19,519 nucleotides of DNA, from contig CAMJAZ010000002.1 in assembly GCA_946403735.1 (NCBI GenBank), forward strand, positions 1-19,519. The letters are read 5' to 3'. A program made the translations under genes and the position numbers. The notes under the pieces are model-generated. The model did no database searches and was not told the origin of the DNA. It saw only the letters and a list, made by a program, of their open reading frames with translations. This DNA is from an uncultured Selenomonadales bacterium. Its GTDB lineage: Bacteria > Bacillota > Negativicutes > Selenomonadales > Selenomonadaceae. Positions 1 to 7,331 of this stretch are shown here, piece by piece; the stretch's first letter is position 1; each line of letters begins with the position of its first letter.

Positions 1-1112
1 AAATTTTAAAAAAATATATTCCCGCCGAAGTTGACGTTTCAGCTGAACCGTGCCGCCGAAATACTTTCCCTGCAATAGCGTTGACTGCCGCGTACCTACA
101 CGACGTTAAAAAAGTTGACGCTGACGAATCGATTGTAATTTGTCCTGTCGACCCGTACGTTGACGACGATTTTTTTGTTGAGTTCAAAACTTTAGCTGAC
201 CTTGTGCAAACTTCGACGGCGAATTTAATTTTACTTGGCATTAATCCTACTTATCCCAGTGAAAAGTACGGCTATATTATTCCCGCGTCGAAAGATAAAG
301 TTAGCGACGTTGTGGAGTTCAAAGAAAAGCCTGACGCATTGACGGCTGAAAAATATATTCAAGCTGGCGGACTTTGGAACGGCGGCGTTTTCGCCTGTAA
401 AATTTCTTACGTCTTGAATAAGGCACGCGAAATTCTCAAAACTGATTCTTACGACGAACTTTTCAAAAATTATTCTACACTTCCCAACATTAGCTTTGAC
501 TATGCCGTTGTTGAGCGCGAAAAAAATATTAAAGTCGTCCGTTACTTTGGCGAATGGAAAGACGTTGGAACTTGGAACACTTTAACTGAAGTTATGACGG
601 AAAAAAATATCGGCAAAGTTTTTTTCGACAATACCTGCGAAAATACTCACGTCGTTAATGAAACTGATATTCCAATTATCGCAATGGGCTTGAAAAATAT
701 TGTCGTTGCGGCAAGTGCTGACGGAATTTTAGTTGCCGATAAATTTCAATCAAGCTATATGAAACCGCTTGCTGAAAAAATTCACGGTCCAATTAGGTTT
801 GCTGAAAAGTCATGGGGAACTTATCAAGTTATCGATGCAGACGGGCAAGGCTTGACAATTAAAGTTATACTTAGCGCGGGAAGTCAAATGAATTATCATA
901 GCCACGAACACCGCCGCGAAACTTGGACTGTCATTGAAGGTACTGGGCGCGTCAATCTTGACGGCGAATTTAAAACCGTTACGGTTGGCGACTTCATAGA
1001 AATTCCTATCGGCGTTAAACATACTATTCGTGCCGTAACGGACTTAAGAGTTATTGAAGTGCAAACTGGCGAAGAAATTAGCGTTGAAGATAAAATTTTA
1101 TGGAAGGAATGA
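1..1112 (+). CDS. manC: Mannose-1-phosphate guanylyltransferase with C-terminal cupin (5' end cut by window)
   Basis: Makes GDP-mannose from mannose-1-phosphate and GTP for polysaccharide synthesis in the cytoplasm. The reading frame is open from base 3, so the gene starts left of the window and lacks its first part, including the nucleotide-binding GGxGTRLWP region. The first visible residues include EPCRRNTFPAIA, a typical match to the family motif EPxxRNTAPAI. Later motifs are KEKPD, WNGGVF, FDYAVVE and WKDVGTW, which fit the nucleotidyltransferase domain. The last ~110 residues form a cupin of the type II phosphomannose isomerase kind (SWGTYQV, MNYHSHEHRRE, PIGVKHTIRAV, VIEVQTGE), so the protein may be bifunctional. 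An apparent TTG start at 81 is only the first start-like codon inside the open frame. No partner sugar genes are visible here. Confidence 0.9.
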   Translation, partial: ILKKYIPAEVDVSAEPCRRNTFPAIALTAAYLHDVKKVDADESIVICPVDPYVDDDFFVEFKTLADLVQTSTANLILLGINPTYPSEKYGYIIPASKDKVSDVVEFKEKPDALTAEKYIQAGGLWNGGVFACKISYVLNKAREILKTDSYDELFKNYSTLPNISFDYAVVEREKNIKVVRYFGEWKDVGTWNTLTEVMTEKNIGKVFFDNTCENTHVVNETDIPIIAMGLKNIVVAASADGILVADKFQSSYMKPLAEKIHGPIRFAEKSWGTYQVIDADGQGLTIKVILSAGSQMNYHSHEHRRETWTVIEGTGRVNLDGEFKTVTVGDFIEIPIGVKHTIRAVTDLRVIEVQTGEEISVEDKILWKE

Positions 1113-1140
1113 GAAATCAAATTTTTTTGGCGGCTTAAAT

Positions 1141-1189
1141 GAATTAAGAATTAAGAATTAGGAATTAAGAATTAGGAATTAAGAATTAT
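1141..1189 (+). repeat. Heptanucleotide tandem repeat, 7 units of GAATTAR, running into the gpsA start
   Basis: Seven consecutive 7-nt units: GAATTAA, GAATTAA, GAATTAG, GAATTAA, GAATTAG, GAATTAA, GAATTAT. The last unit overlaps the first two bases of the gpsA ATG (1188). The only Shine-Dalgarno-like sequence for gpsA, AGGA at 1174-1177, is formed at a junction between units, 10 nt before the ATG. The unit length is not a multiple of 3, but the tract is non-coding, so a change in copy number would alter leader length and SD spacing rather than the frame. Confidence 0.9.
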
Positions 1190-2156
1190 GAAAATTGGAA
1201 TTATCGGTTGTGGACGTTGGGGAAGTTTTCACGCTTGGTACGCTAGCCGAATTGGTCACGAAGTTAAATTGTACGGGCGCGAAGGTTCAGCGAATATGCG
1301 ACGGCTTGAACTTACTGGCGGCAATGAATATTTAAAACTTCCCGCCAATGTTCAGCTTACGAAAAATCTTGACGACGTTTTAAATTTTGCTGACATTGTA
1401 ATAATTTCCGTCGGTTCGCAAAATCTGCGCGGACTCGTCAAGGAAATAAATTTTACGACGAAAAATAATTTGGGCGAAAAAATTTTTGTGCTGTGTATGA
1501 AAGGGCTTGAACGCGGCACTGGTAAACGTCTGACGGAAGTTTTTGCAGAAGAAAATATTTCTGCGCGGGAAAAAATTGCTGTATGGGTTGGACCTGGTCA
1601 CGTGCAGGATTTTTTGAATGAAATTCCGAATTGTATGGTAATGAGTTCGTCGAATGAAATTTTAACGCGACGGCTTGTAGAAATTTTTAAAAGTCCGCTG
1701 ATTCGTTTTTACTACGGAAAAGATTTACTCGGCACGGAAATAGGCGCGGCGGCTAAAAACGTCGTTGGTTTAGCGGCGGGAATGTTGGACGGCTTGAACT
1801 ACTCCAGCTTGAAAGGCGCGTTAATGGCACGTGGTACGGCGGAACTTTCACGGTTGATTGGTGCATTAGGCGGCGACAAAATGACGGTGTACGGTCTTAG
1901 TCACTTGGGCGACTATGAAGCGACGTTATTTTCTGCACACAGTCACAATAGGCGATTCGGTGAAGAGTTCGTGCAACATAAAAGTTTTGATAAACTTGCT
2001 GAAGGCGTCGAAACGGTTGCCGCGCTGATTCAACTTGCAAAGTCCGTAGCCGTCGAATTGCCGATAAGCGAATCAGTTTATAAAATTCTCTATGAAAATG
2101 CTGACCCTAAGGAGGAATTGACAAAATTATTTTTACGTTCGACAAAGGAAGAATAA
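1188..2156 (+). CDS. gpsA: NAD(P)-dependent glycerol-3-phosphate dehydrogenase
   Basis: Reduces dihydroxyacetone phosphate to sn-glycerol-3-phosphate, the backbone for membrane phospholipids; cytoplasmic. The 322-residue length is usual for GpsA. The N-terminal Rossmann motif is GIIGCGRWGSFHA (residues 3-15). Other family motifs are CMKGLE, VGPGHVQDF, the catalytic-lysine segment EIGAAAKNVVGLAAGMLDG, and the C-terminal GLSHLGDYEATLFSAHSHNRRFG, which matches the usual GLAGLGDL...SRNRxFG block. In many Firmicutes the second block reads GPSHAEE; here it is GPGHVQD, a modest divergence. The ATG at 1188 gives the correct Rossmann start. It lacks a good RBS of its own and relies on an AGGA inside the upstream heptad repeat. 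It is 75 nt downstream of manC with no terminator seen between them. Confidence 0.93.
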   Translation: MKIGIIGCGRWGSFHAWYASRIGHEVKLYGREGSANMRRLELTGGNEYLKLPANVQLTKNLDDVLNFADIVIISVGSQNLRGLVKEINFTTKNNLGEKIFVLCMKGLERGTGKRLTEVFAEENISAREKIAVWVGPGHVQDFLNEIPNCMVMSSSNEILTRRLVEIFKSPLIRFYYGKDLLGTEIGAAAKNVVGLAAGMLDGLNYSSLKGALMARGTAELSRLIGALGGDKMTVYGLSHLGDYEATLFSAHSHNRRFGEEFVQHKSFDKLAEGVETVAALIQLAKSVAVELPISESVYKILYENADPKEELTKLFLRSTKEE

Positions 2157-2190
2157 TCAATTTAGCGGCGTTAATTCAGCTTTAGTGATC

Positions 2191-2217
2191 GTGATGAATT
2201 TATCATTACGCATTAAT
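2191..2217 (+). repeat. Small hairpin and CATTACG/CATTAAT heptads upstream of carD
   Basis: GTGATGA (2191-2197) pairs with TCATTAC (2203-2209) around a 5-nt loop. The right arm belongs to CATTACG CATTAAT (2204-2217), the reverse complement of TTAATGCGTAATG found again at 4980 and 18864. There is no U-tract, so it is not an intrinsic terminator. The carD SD (AGGAGGTG, starting at 2220) follows within 3 nt. Confidence 0.55.
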
Positions 2218-2233
2218 CAGGAGGTGGCGTAAG

Positions 2234-2779
2234 ATGAAGATTGGCGACAGAGTTGTTTACCCAATGCACGGCGCGGGTGAAGTTACTGGCATTGAGGAAC
2301 AGGAAGTCGGCGGCGTGACGCAATCTTATTACGTCCTGCGTTTGCCAATGGGAAGTCTTAAACTTATGCTGCCCGTTGACAAAGTTGACGAAATTGGTTT
2401 GCGCGATGTTATCGACAAATCTAAACTTGATGAAGTGACGGCTATTCTAAGCGGTAAATCTGAAAAATCACAGGGTAGCTGGAATAAACGCTTTCACGCG
2501 ACGTTGGAACGATTAAAATCAGGCGACATTATGGAAGTGGCGGCGGTTGCTAGAAATTTGACGCGGCAACATTGGAAACATAAAATTGCTAGCGGCGAAC
2601 GTCGATTAATGGAACTTTCACGACAAATTTTAATCAGCGAACTTGTTTACATTTTGGAAAAAGACGCAGAAGAAGTTACAGATTGGGTTGACAAAATCAT
2701 CTTGGCGGACGAAAATAATTCTGACGAAGACGAAAATATTTCTGATGCGTCAAGCGAAGTTGAAGACGAAAAAATTTAA
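2234..2779 (+). CDS. CarD/CdnL-family RNA polymerase-binding transcriptional regulator
   Basis: The N-terminal ~60 residues (MKIGDRVVYPMHGAGEVTGI, then YYVLRLP and KLMLPVDKVDEIGLRDVI) match the Tudor-like RNA polymerase interaction domain of CarD/CdnL, shared with TRCF/Mfd. The rest is helical and charged, with an acidic C-terminal tail (residues ~155-181). Length 181 aa is close to CdnL proteins (~160-180). Known members bind the polymerase beta subunit and stabilise open promoter complexes, often at rRNA promoters; that role is inferred here. A strong Shine-Dalgarno AGGAGGTG begins at 2220, before the ATG at 2234. An intrinsic terminator follows the gene. Confidence 0.9.
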   Translation: MKIGDRVVYPMHGAGEVTGIEEQEVGGVTQSYYVLRLPMGSLKLMLPVDKVDEIGLRDVIDKSKLDEVTAILSGKSEKSQGSWNKRFHATLERLKSGDIMEVAAVARNLTRQHWKHKIASGERRLMELSRQILISELVYILEKDAEEVTDWVDKIILADENNSDEDENISDASSEVEDEKI

Positions 2780-2802
2780 TAAAAATTTATTGGGAGGTGA
2801 CG

Positions 2803-2851
2803 GCGAGTTTGCACCGTTAAAGATTTTGACGGTCAAGCTTGCGTTTTTTTT
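2803..2851 (+). terminator. Strong intrinsic terminator/attenuator between carD and sucC, U-tract abutting the sucC ATG
   Basis: GCGAGTTTG (2803-2811) pairs along its whole length with CAAGCTTGC (2834-2842). After one bulged C, ACCGTTAAA (2813-2821) pairs with TTTGACGGT (2825-2833) around the loop GAT. The stem is about 18 bp, including a few G-U pairs, and is followed by G and eight Ts (2844-2851). The next base is the A of the sucC ATG. A strong SD-like GGGAGGTG (2792-2799) lies just upstream of the hairpin. It is either the carD terminator or an attenuator controlling sucCD. Confidence 0.85.
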
Positions 2852-4045
2852 ATGAACATTCACGAGTACCAGAGCAAGGAAATTTTGAAAAGCTACGGCG
2901 TTGCAGTGCCGAAGGGCAAGGCGGCGTTCAGCGTCGATGAAGCTGTTGAAGTTGCAAAGACGCTTGAAAGTCCCGTCTACGTCGTAAAGGCGCAAATTCA
3001 CGCTGGCGGACGCGGTAAAGCTGGCGGCGTAAAGTTGGCTAAAAATCTTGACGAAGTGAAAACTTATGCATCGGAACTTCTTGGCAAAGTTTTAGTCACT
3101 CATCAGACTGGACCTGAAGGTAAAAAAGTTAATCGCCTGTTGATTGAGGAAGGCTCAAACATTGCCAAAGAATATTATCTTAGCTTTGTTATTGACAGGC
3201 AGTCCGCGCAGGTTGTAATGATGGCTAGTTCAGAAGGCGGCGTCGAAATTGAAAAAGTTGCCGCTGAAACGCCTGAAAAAATTTTTAAAGAATACATTGA
3301 CCCAGTAATTGGTCTTGCACCGTTTCAAGCTACACGTATGGCTTACGCGCTTAACTTTCCGCCTGCCGCAATTCGTAAAGCGTCAAACTTTATGCTGAAA
3401 CTTTACGACGCTTTCATTGGCAAAGATTGTTCACAGGTTGAAATTAATCCGCTTGTGTTGACGAAGGAAGATGACGTTATCGCTCTTGACGCGAAATTAA
3501 ATTTTGATGACAGTGGACTTTTCCGTCACCCTGACATTGCGGCGTTACGTGATGAAAGTGAGGAAGACGCGAAGGAACTTCGTGCGGCGAAGTCTGGTTT
3601 AAACTACGTCAACTTAGGCGGCGACGTTGCATGTATGGTAAACGGCGCGGGCTTGGCAATGGCTACGGTTGACATTATAAAATTTTATGGCGGTTCACCT
3701 GCAAACTTCCTTGACGTTGGCGGCGCGTCAACTCCTGAAACGACGGCTGAAGCTTTTCAAATTATGATGGACGGCGGACAAGCTAAAGGAATTTTCGTGA
3801 ACATTTTCGGCGGAATTGTAAAGTGCGACAACATTGCAAAAGGATTGATTGACGCGACGAAAATTATTTCTGGCGGCAAAAATTCTTTCCCCGTGCCAGT
3901 AGTTGTACGTCTTGAAGGGACGAACGTTGACATTGCGCGGCAGATGTTGAAAGACGCGGCGATTGAAAATGTTATGGTTGCTGAAACAATGGAAGGCGGC
4001 GCCGAAAAGATTGTAGCGTTGGTTAAAGCGGCTGAAAATATTTAG
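2852..4045 (+). CDS. sucC: Succinate-CoA ligase (ADP-forming), beta subunit
   Basis: Beta subunit of succinyl-CoA synthetase, interconverting succinyl-CoA and succinate with nucleotide phosphorylation; works as a complex with SucD in the cytoplasm. The 397 residues carry the family start MNIHEYQSKEILKSYG, an ATP-grasp domain with IHAGGRGKAGGVKLA (~residues 49-62), VEINPLVLT, and the C-terminal CoA-ligase region with NGAGLAMATVD, FLDVGGAS and NIFGGIVKCD. The start is fixed: upstream in-frame codons hold no ATG, GTG or TTG before a TGA at 2798. The ATG has no SD directly before it, only eight Ts of a terminator-like hairpin, so translation may use the GGGAGGTG at 2792 with the hairpin folded out. 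The enzyme fits either a TCA cycle or a succinate/propionate fermentation pathway. Confidence 0.96.
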   Translation: MNIHEYQSKEILKSYGVAVPKGKAAFSVDEAVEVAKTLESPVYVVKAQIHAGGRGKAGGVKLAKNLDEVKTYASELLGKVLVTHQTGPEGKKVNRLLIEEGSNIAKEYYLSFVIDRQSAQVVMMASSEGGVEIEKVAAETPEKIFKEYIDPVIGLAPFQATRMAYALNFPPAAIRKASNFMLKLYDAFIGKDCSQVEINPLVLTKEDDVIALDAKLNFDDSGLFRHPDIAALRDESEEDAKELRAAKSGLNYVNLGGDVACMVNGAGLAMATVDIIKFYGGSPANFLDVGGASTPETTAEAFQIMMDGGQAKGIFVNIFGGIVKCDNIAKGLIDATKIISGGKNSFPVPVVVRLEGTNVDIARQMLKDAAIENVMVAETMEGGAEKIVALVKAAENI

Positions 4046-4057
4046 GGAGAAATTACA

Positions 4058-4963
4058 ATGGGAATTTTAGTAAATAAAGATACAAAAGTTATAGTTCAAG
4101 GCATAACTGGTAAGGCGGCATCTTTCCATACAAAACAGATGATTGAATACGGTACAAAAATTGTCGGCGGCGTCACTCCTGGTAAAGCTGGTCAAGAAGT
4201 CGAAGGCGTTCCCGTATTCAACACGGTTGCTGACGCAGTGAAAGCTACGGGCGCTAATGCCTCCGTCGTCTATGTACCTGCTCGTTTTGCGGCTGATTCA
4301 ATCCTTGAGGCTGTCGACGCTGATTTAGATTTAGTCGTCTGCATTACTGAACACATTCCAGTTTTAGATATGGTGAAAGTTCGCCGCTACATGGCGGGAA
4401 GGAAAACTAAATTGATTGGTCCGAATTGCCCTGGCATTTTGACGGCGGACGAATGCAAACTTGGAATTATTCCTGGCTACATTCACCGTAAAGGACACGT
4501 CGGAGTAATTTCACGGTCGGGAACTTTGACATATGAAGCGACGTTCCAACTTACGGCGGCTGGCATTGGACAGACTACGGCTATAGGAATTGGCGGCGAT
4601 CCTGTCAAGGGAATTGATTTTATTGACGCACTGAAACTTTTCAAAGATGATGATGAAACAAAAGCCGTATTGATGATTGGCGAAATTGGCGGCAGTGCTG
4701 AAGAAGACGCCGCGCAGTGGATTTCTGAAAATATGAAAGATAAACCAGTAGCCGCATTTATAGCAGGTCGTCAAGCGCCGAAAGGTAAACGTATGGGACA
4801 TGCTGGCGCAATAATTTCAGGCGGTAAAGGTACGGCGGCTGATAAAATTAAAGCGCTTAATGCAGTTGGAATTGACGTTGCAGACACTGTTGCACATATC
4901 GGCGAAACAGTTGTTAATACGTTGAAACGCGCTGGCATTTATGAAGTCTGCCACACTTGCTAG
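4058..4963 (+). CDS. sucD: Succinate-CoA ligase (ADP-forming), alpha subunit
   Basis: Alpha subunit partner of SucC; binds CoA and carries the phosphohistidine intermediate. Visible features are the N-terminal CoA-binding Rossmann domain (KVIVQGITGKAASFHTKQMIEYGTKIVGG, reading from residue ~10), GPNCPGILT, GHVGVISRSGTLTYE, GIGGDPVKG and MIGEIGGSAEEDAA. The active-site histidine is His248 in RMGHAGAIISGGKGTA. Length is 301 aa, about a dozen residues longer than the E. coli protein. The gene starts 12 nt after sucC with an AGGGAGA Shine-Dalgarno, so the two are one operon. An intrinsic terminator lies about 95 nt downstream. Confidence 0.96.
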   Translation: MGILVNKDTKVIVQGITGKAASFHTKQMIEYGTKIVGGVTPGKAGQEVEGVPVFNTVADAVKATGANASVVYVPARFAADSILEAVDADLDLVVCITEHIPVLDMVKVRRYMAGRKTKLIGPNCPGILTADECKLGIIPGYIHRKGHVGVISRSGTLTYEATFQLTAAGIGQTTAIGIGGDPVKGIDFIDALKLFKDDDETKAVLMIGEIGGSAEEDAAQWISENMKDKPVAAFIAGRQAPKGKRMGHAGAIISGGKGTAADKIKALNAVGIDVADTVAHIGETVVNTLKRAGIYEVCHTC

Positions 4964-4977
4964 ATTTAATTAGGAAT

Positions 4978-5020
4978 GCTTAATGCGTAATGCGTAATTG
5001 AATTTAGAATTTAGGATAAA
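4978..5020 (+). repeat. Heptanucleotide repeat cluster downstream of sucD
   Basis: Three units GCTTAAT, GCGTAAT, GCGTAAT (4978-4998) are followed after one base by GAATTTA, GAATTTA, GGATAAA (5000-5020), all 7 nt long. The TTAATGCGTAATG part also occurs at 18864 on the same strand and at 2203 on the opposite strand. The cluster lies between the sucD stop and its terminator. Confidence 0.75.
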
Positions 5021-5056
5021 AAATTTCATAACTTCAAAAATTTTTCCATAAAAATT

Positions 5057-5092
5057 TCCTCTACGCTATCAATAGCGCGGAGGATTTTTTTA
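5057..5092 (+). terminator. Intrinsic terminator after sucCD
   Basis: TCCTC (5057-5061) pairs with GAGGA (5080-5084) and CGCTAT (5064-5069) with ATAGCG (5072-5077), with a small internal loop between the two helices, followed by a run of Ts (5085-5091). It ends the sucCD transcript and separates it from the export operon. Confidence 0.85.
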
Positions 5093-5102
5093 TAAAATTT
5101 TC

Positions 5103-5131
5103 AAGACAAACGAAAAAAAAAGTTATATAAT
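5103..5131 (+). promoter_or_regulatory. Sigma-A-type promoter of the export operon
   Basis: AAGACA (5103-5108, 4/6 to TTGACA), a 17-nt spacer, then a perfect TATAAT (5126-5131). Transcription would start near 5138, giving a leader of about 35 nt before the first adaptor gene, which has a CGGAGGA Shine-Dalgarno (5164-5170). A second weaker -10-like TATACT lies at 5142. No further promoter is evident before the five export genes that follow. Confidence 0.75.
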
Positions 5132-5173
5132 GACACAAATTTATACTGCGCAAAAAAATTTTTCGGAGGACAT

Positions 5174-5986
5174 ATGAAAAAATATTATGTAGTTGGCTTA
5201 GTTCTAGTCTTGATGTGTGCGGTTGGACTTATTGCCTACGGAATGTATTTAAATCGAACTGGTGAACAGCGAATCACTGAACGAATGGAACAACGCGCAA
5301 TTCCTCTTCAAGGTGAACGCGCAAAATTCCGCGATATTCACCCGACTTTCGTATTGGACACGATTAATTTTTATTCAGAGGATATGGCGGACGCCGTTGC
5401 ACTTATCGACGGGCGATTAACTGAAATGTACGTCAACAAAAACAGTAAAGTTTCGCAGGGAGAAATTTTATTCACGTTGCAGAATGATGATATTCCCTTG
5501 AAAGTTCAACAGGCGGAAAGTAGCATTGCTCGCGCAGAAGCTCAACTTGCCAACGCTAAAAGTTCATTTGCTAGATATACGCGGCTGATTGAAAAAGACG
5601 CCACGTCGCAGGAAAAGTATGAAGAAGCGCAGATGCAATATTTAGCGGCAGAGGCGCAGTTAAAGGAAGCAATCATCATTCGTGACCAATACTTAACGCA
5701 GGAAGGTCGACAACAAATTCCAGCACCTATTAACGGTGAAGTTTTGATTCTCTACCGACAAATTGGAGCGTATGTACAAGCTGGAACGCCTATTGCACTT
5801 ATCGGAAATTTTCAGCACTTGTACTTTTCAATGCCGCTTGAAGATAGATTTGCCCAGCACGTTAGATTGGGTGAAAGTTTTGAGTTGAACTTCCGAAATG
5901 CAAACGCGTTGAAGAAAGCTTACGACACGGAATTTGCGGCAGGAAATATGGGAAGTGCTCAAAATTTTCCCGTGACGATTCGCTAA
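5174..5986 (+). CDS. RND/HlyD-type periplasmic adaptor, N-terminal 270 residues, cut by an in-frame TAA
   Basis: Membrane fusion (periplasmic adaptor) protein of the AcrA/HlyD superfamily. Residues ~4-24 form one membrane anchor. The lipoyl half-domain begins near VALIDGRLTEMYVNKNSKVSQGEILF. Next is an alpha-helical hairpin (QQAESSIARAEAQLANAKSS... to ...LAAEAQLKEAIIIRDQY), then the second lipoyl half (IPAPINGEVLILYRQIGAYVQAG) and the start of a beta-barrel (LYFSMPLEDRFAQHVRLGESFELNF). Translation stops at TAA 5984-5986, in the middle of the beta-barrel domain. The same frame continues with a matching C-terminal part to 6343, so the intact protein would have 389 residues. First gene of the export operon, with a good SD and promoter. 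As drawn, the product lacks the end of the barrel and the membrane-proximal domain. Confidence 0.8.
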   Translation: MKKYYVVGLVLVLMCAVGLIAYGMYLNRTGEQRITERMEQRAIPLQGERAKFRDIHPTFVLDTINFYSEDMADAVALIDGRLTEMYVNKNSKVSQGEILFTLQNDDIPLKVQQAESSIARAEAQLANAKSSFARYTRLIEKDATSQEKYEEAQMQYLAAEAQLKEAIIIRDQYLTQEGRQQIPAPINGEVLILYRQIGAYVQAGTPIALIGNFQHLYFSMPLEDRFAQHVRLGESFELNFRNANALKKAYDTEFAAGNMGSAQNFPVTIR

Positions 5987-6343
5987 ATTACGCCGCCGCT
6001 TAATGAAGCCGCCGCTATGCGAAAAATTGTTTGGGAAGTTGATAACAGCGTTGGACTTTTAGAGCCGCAAACTTATAGTGGAGTTACTCTTCGCGTATCG
6101 ACGCCGCATCGTGCTTTAACTGTACCGTTAGCCGCCGTCACTGGTCAAGATAAATCAGCAGTTTTCGTCGTCAAAGATGATAATACGCTTGAACGCCGCG
6201 CAGTGAAATCTGGCGCTGATGACGGAATGTACATTGAAATTACGACGGGACTTCGTGAAAATGAAATGGTCGTGACAAGTGCTACAACGGGACTTGAAAG
6301 CGGTATGAAAGTTGAAGTTGCCTCGAATGATGGGATGAAATGA
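5987..6343 (+). pseudogene. C-terminal part of the same adaptor, separated by one stop codon
   Basis: This continues the frame of the upstream gene directly after the TAA: ITPPLNEAAAMRKIVWEVDN, then TYSGVTLRVSTPHRALTVPLAAVTG, AVFVVKDDNTLERRAVKSG and GLRENEMVVTSATTGLESGMKVEV. This is the usual end of RND adaptors (beta-barrel exit, then membrane-proximal domain with the P-x-x-A-V pattern). An ATG at 6017 could open a 108-residue product but has no Shine-Dalgarno. One base change (for example CAA to TAA) would explain the break, and the frame downstream shows no decay. Its stop overlaps the next gene's start as ATGA (6340-6343). Alternatives are stop-codon readthrough or a sequencing error. Confidence 0.75.
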
Positions 6344-7311
6344 TTATGGCAAGACAAGAAAATTCACAAATTTTCAGCAAAGAGGCGCTAGACAAATTAC
6401 GCTCACCTGAAAAGTTAGATACAATGTTGCCGATAACGACGCCTATAACTTGGATGGCGCTTGTCGCAATTTTAATTTTGCTTTTCTCCGTCGTATTATG
6501 GTCAATCTACGGCGCGTTTACCGTTAAAGCAGACGGAATGGGGATGATAATGGATTCGGCTGGCGTTATGAACATTTCGCACGTTGCTACAGGCAAAATT
6601 TCCCGCTTGTACGTTAAACCTGGTTCTGCCGTAAAAAAAGGCGATTTAATAGCGCATATGGAACAAGCTGAACAAGTAGCCGATACGCGAATGGCGCAGT
6701 ATGGAATGGGGCTTGCATCAAGTGACCGTGACGCAATGCGGCAAGCTTATCAGTACGACGCGAAACGTTATCAGCAGGACGTTGTGCAGGATATTTACAG
6801 CGATTATGACGGAATTATTGATGAAGTTATGGTTACGGAAGGAACGCTGGTAAGTGCAGGTACGCCGATTTGTTCAGTTAGACTTACGCAAAATCGTGAC
6901 GAACTTTTAGGCTTGCTTTACATTCCGCTTGATAAAGGAAAGCGCGTTAAACCAAATATGACGATTCAAATTGCGCCCAATGGCGTCGACATTTCGCAGT
7001 CGGGAAGTTTAATTGGCGTTGTCCGTAGCGTTTCACAATATCCGATAACGCCGCAAAGTTTGCAACTTCATTTAGGCAATTCACAACTCGCGCAGGTCAT
7101 TTTGCAGGCACAACAAGGCGCGGTTATGGAAGTGACTTTCGACCTTGTGAAAGATCCTCAATCAGAATCTGGTTACTTGTGGACTTCGCAAGTTGGCGAA
7201 CATAAGCCGATAACTGCGGGAAGTTTTTGTACGGGCTCGATTATCATTGAGCGTCAACCGCCACTGCAAAAAGTTTTCTACAAATTAAGTCAGTGGTTGC
7301 GTAGTAGATAA
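6340..7311 (+). CDS. NHLM-type bacteriocin export system secretion protein (HlyD family)
   Basis: Adaptor subunit that links a leader-peptide exporting ABC transporter in the inner membrane to the outside. The 323 residues begin with a short cytoplasmic segment containing FSKEALDKLRSPEKLDTMLPITTP, a pattern typical of NHLM HlyD proteins, then one membrane helix (~38-58). A split lipoyl domain follows (GKISRLYVKPGSAVKKGDLIAHME ... YDGIIDEVMVTEGTLVSAGTPICSV) with an unusually short coiled-coil insert between the halves. The end, IIERQPPLQKVFYKLSQWLRSR, also fits the family. The start overlaps the previous stop (ATGA), and I see no clear SD, so translation probably depends on coupling to the upstream adaptor. 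A second ATG lies at 6346. Family assignment is from motif memory, not a search. Confidence 0.85.
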   Translation: MIMARQENSQIFSKEALDKLRSPEKLDTMLPITTPITWMALVAILILLFSVVLWSIYGAFTVKADGMGMIMDSAGVMNISHVATGKISRLYVKPGSAVKKGDLIAHMEQAEQVADTRMAQYGMGLASSDRDAMRQAYQYDAKRYQQDVVQDIYSDYDGIIDEVMVTEGTLVSAGTPICSVRLTQNRDELLGLLYIPLDKGKRVKPNMTIQIAPNGVDISQSGSLIGVVRSVSQYPITPQSLQLHLGNSQLAQVILQAQQGAVMEVTFDLVKDPQSESGYLWTSQVGEHKPITAGSFCTGSIIIERQPPLQKVFYKLSQWLRSR

Positions 7312-7331
7312 AAATTTTTAAAGGTGATGTT

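Noticed and set aside
2643..2855. 70-residue frame overlapping the end of carD and ending in TGA over the sucC ATG
   Set aside because: It has no SD at its start and consists of out-of-frame carD plus the hairpin. The ATGA overlap with sucC is noted under the sucC leader, but no independent gene is supported.
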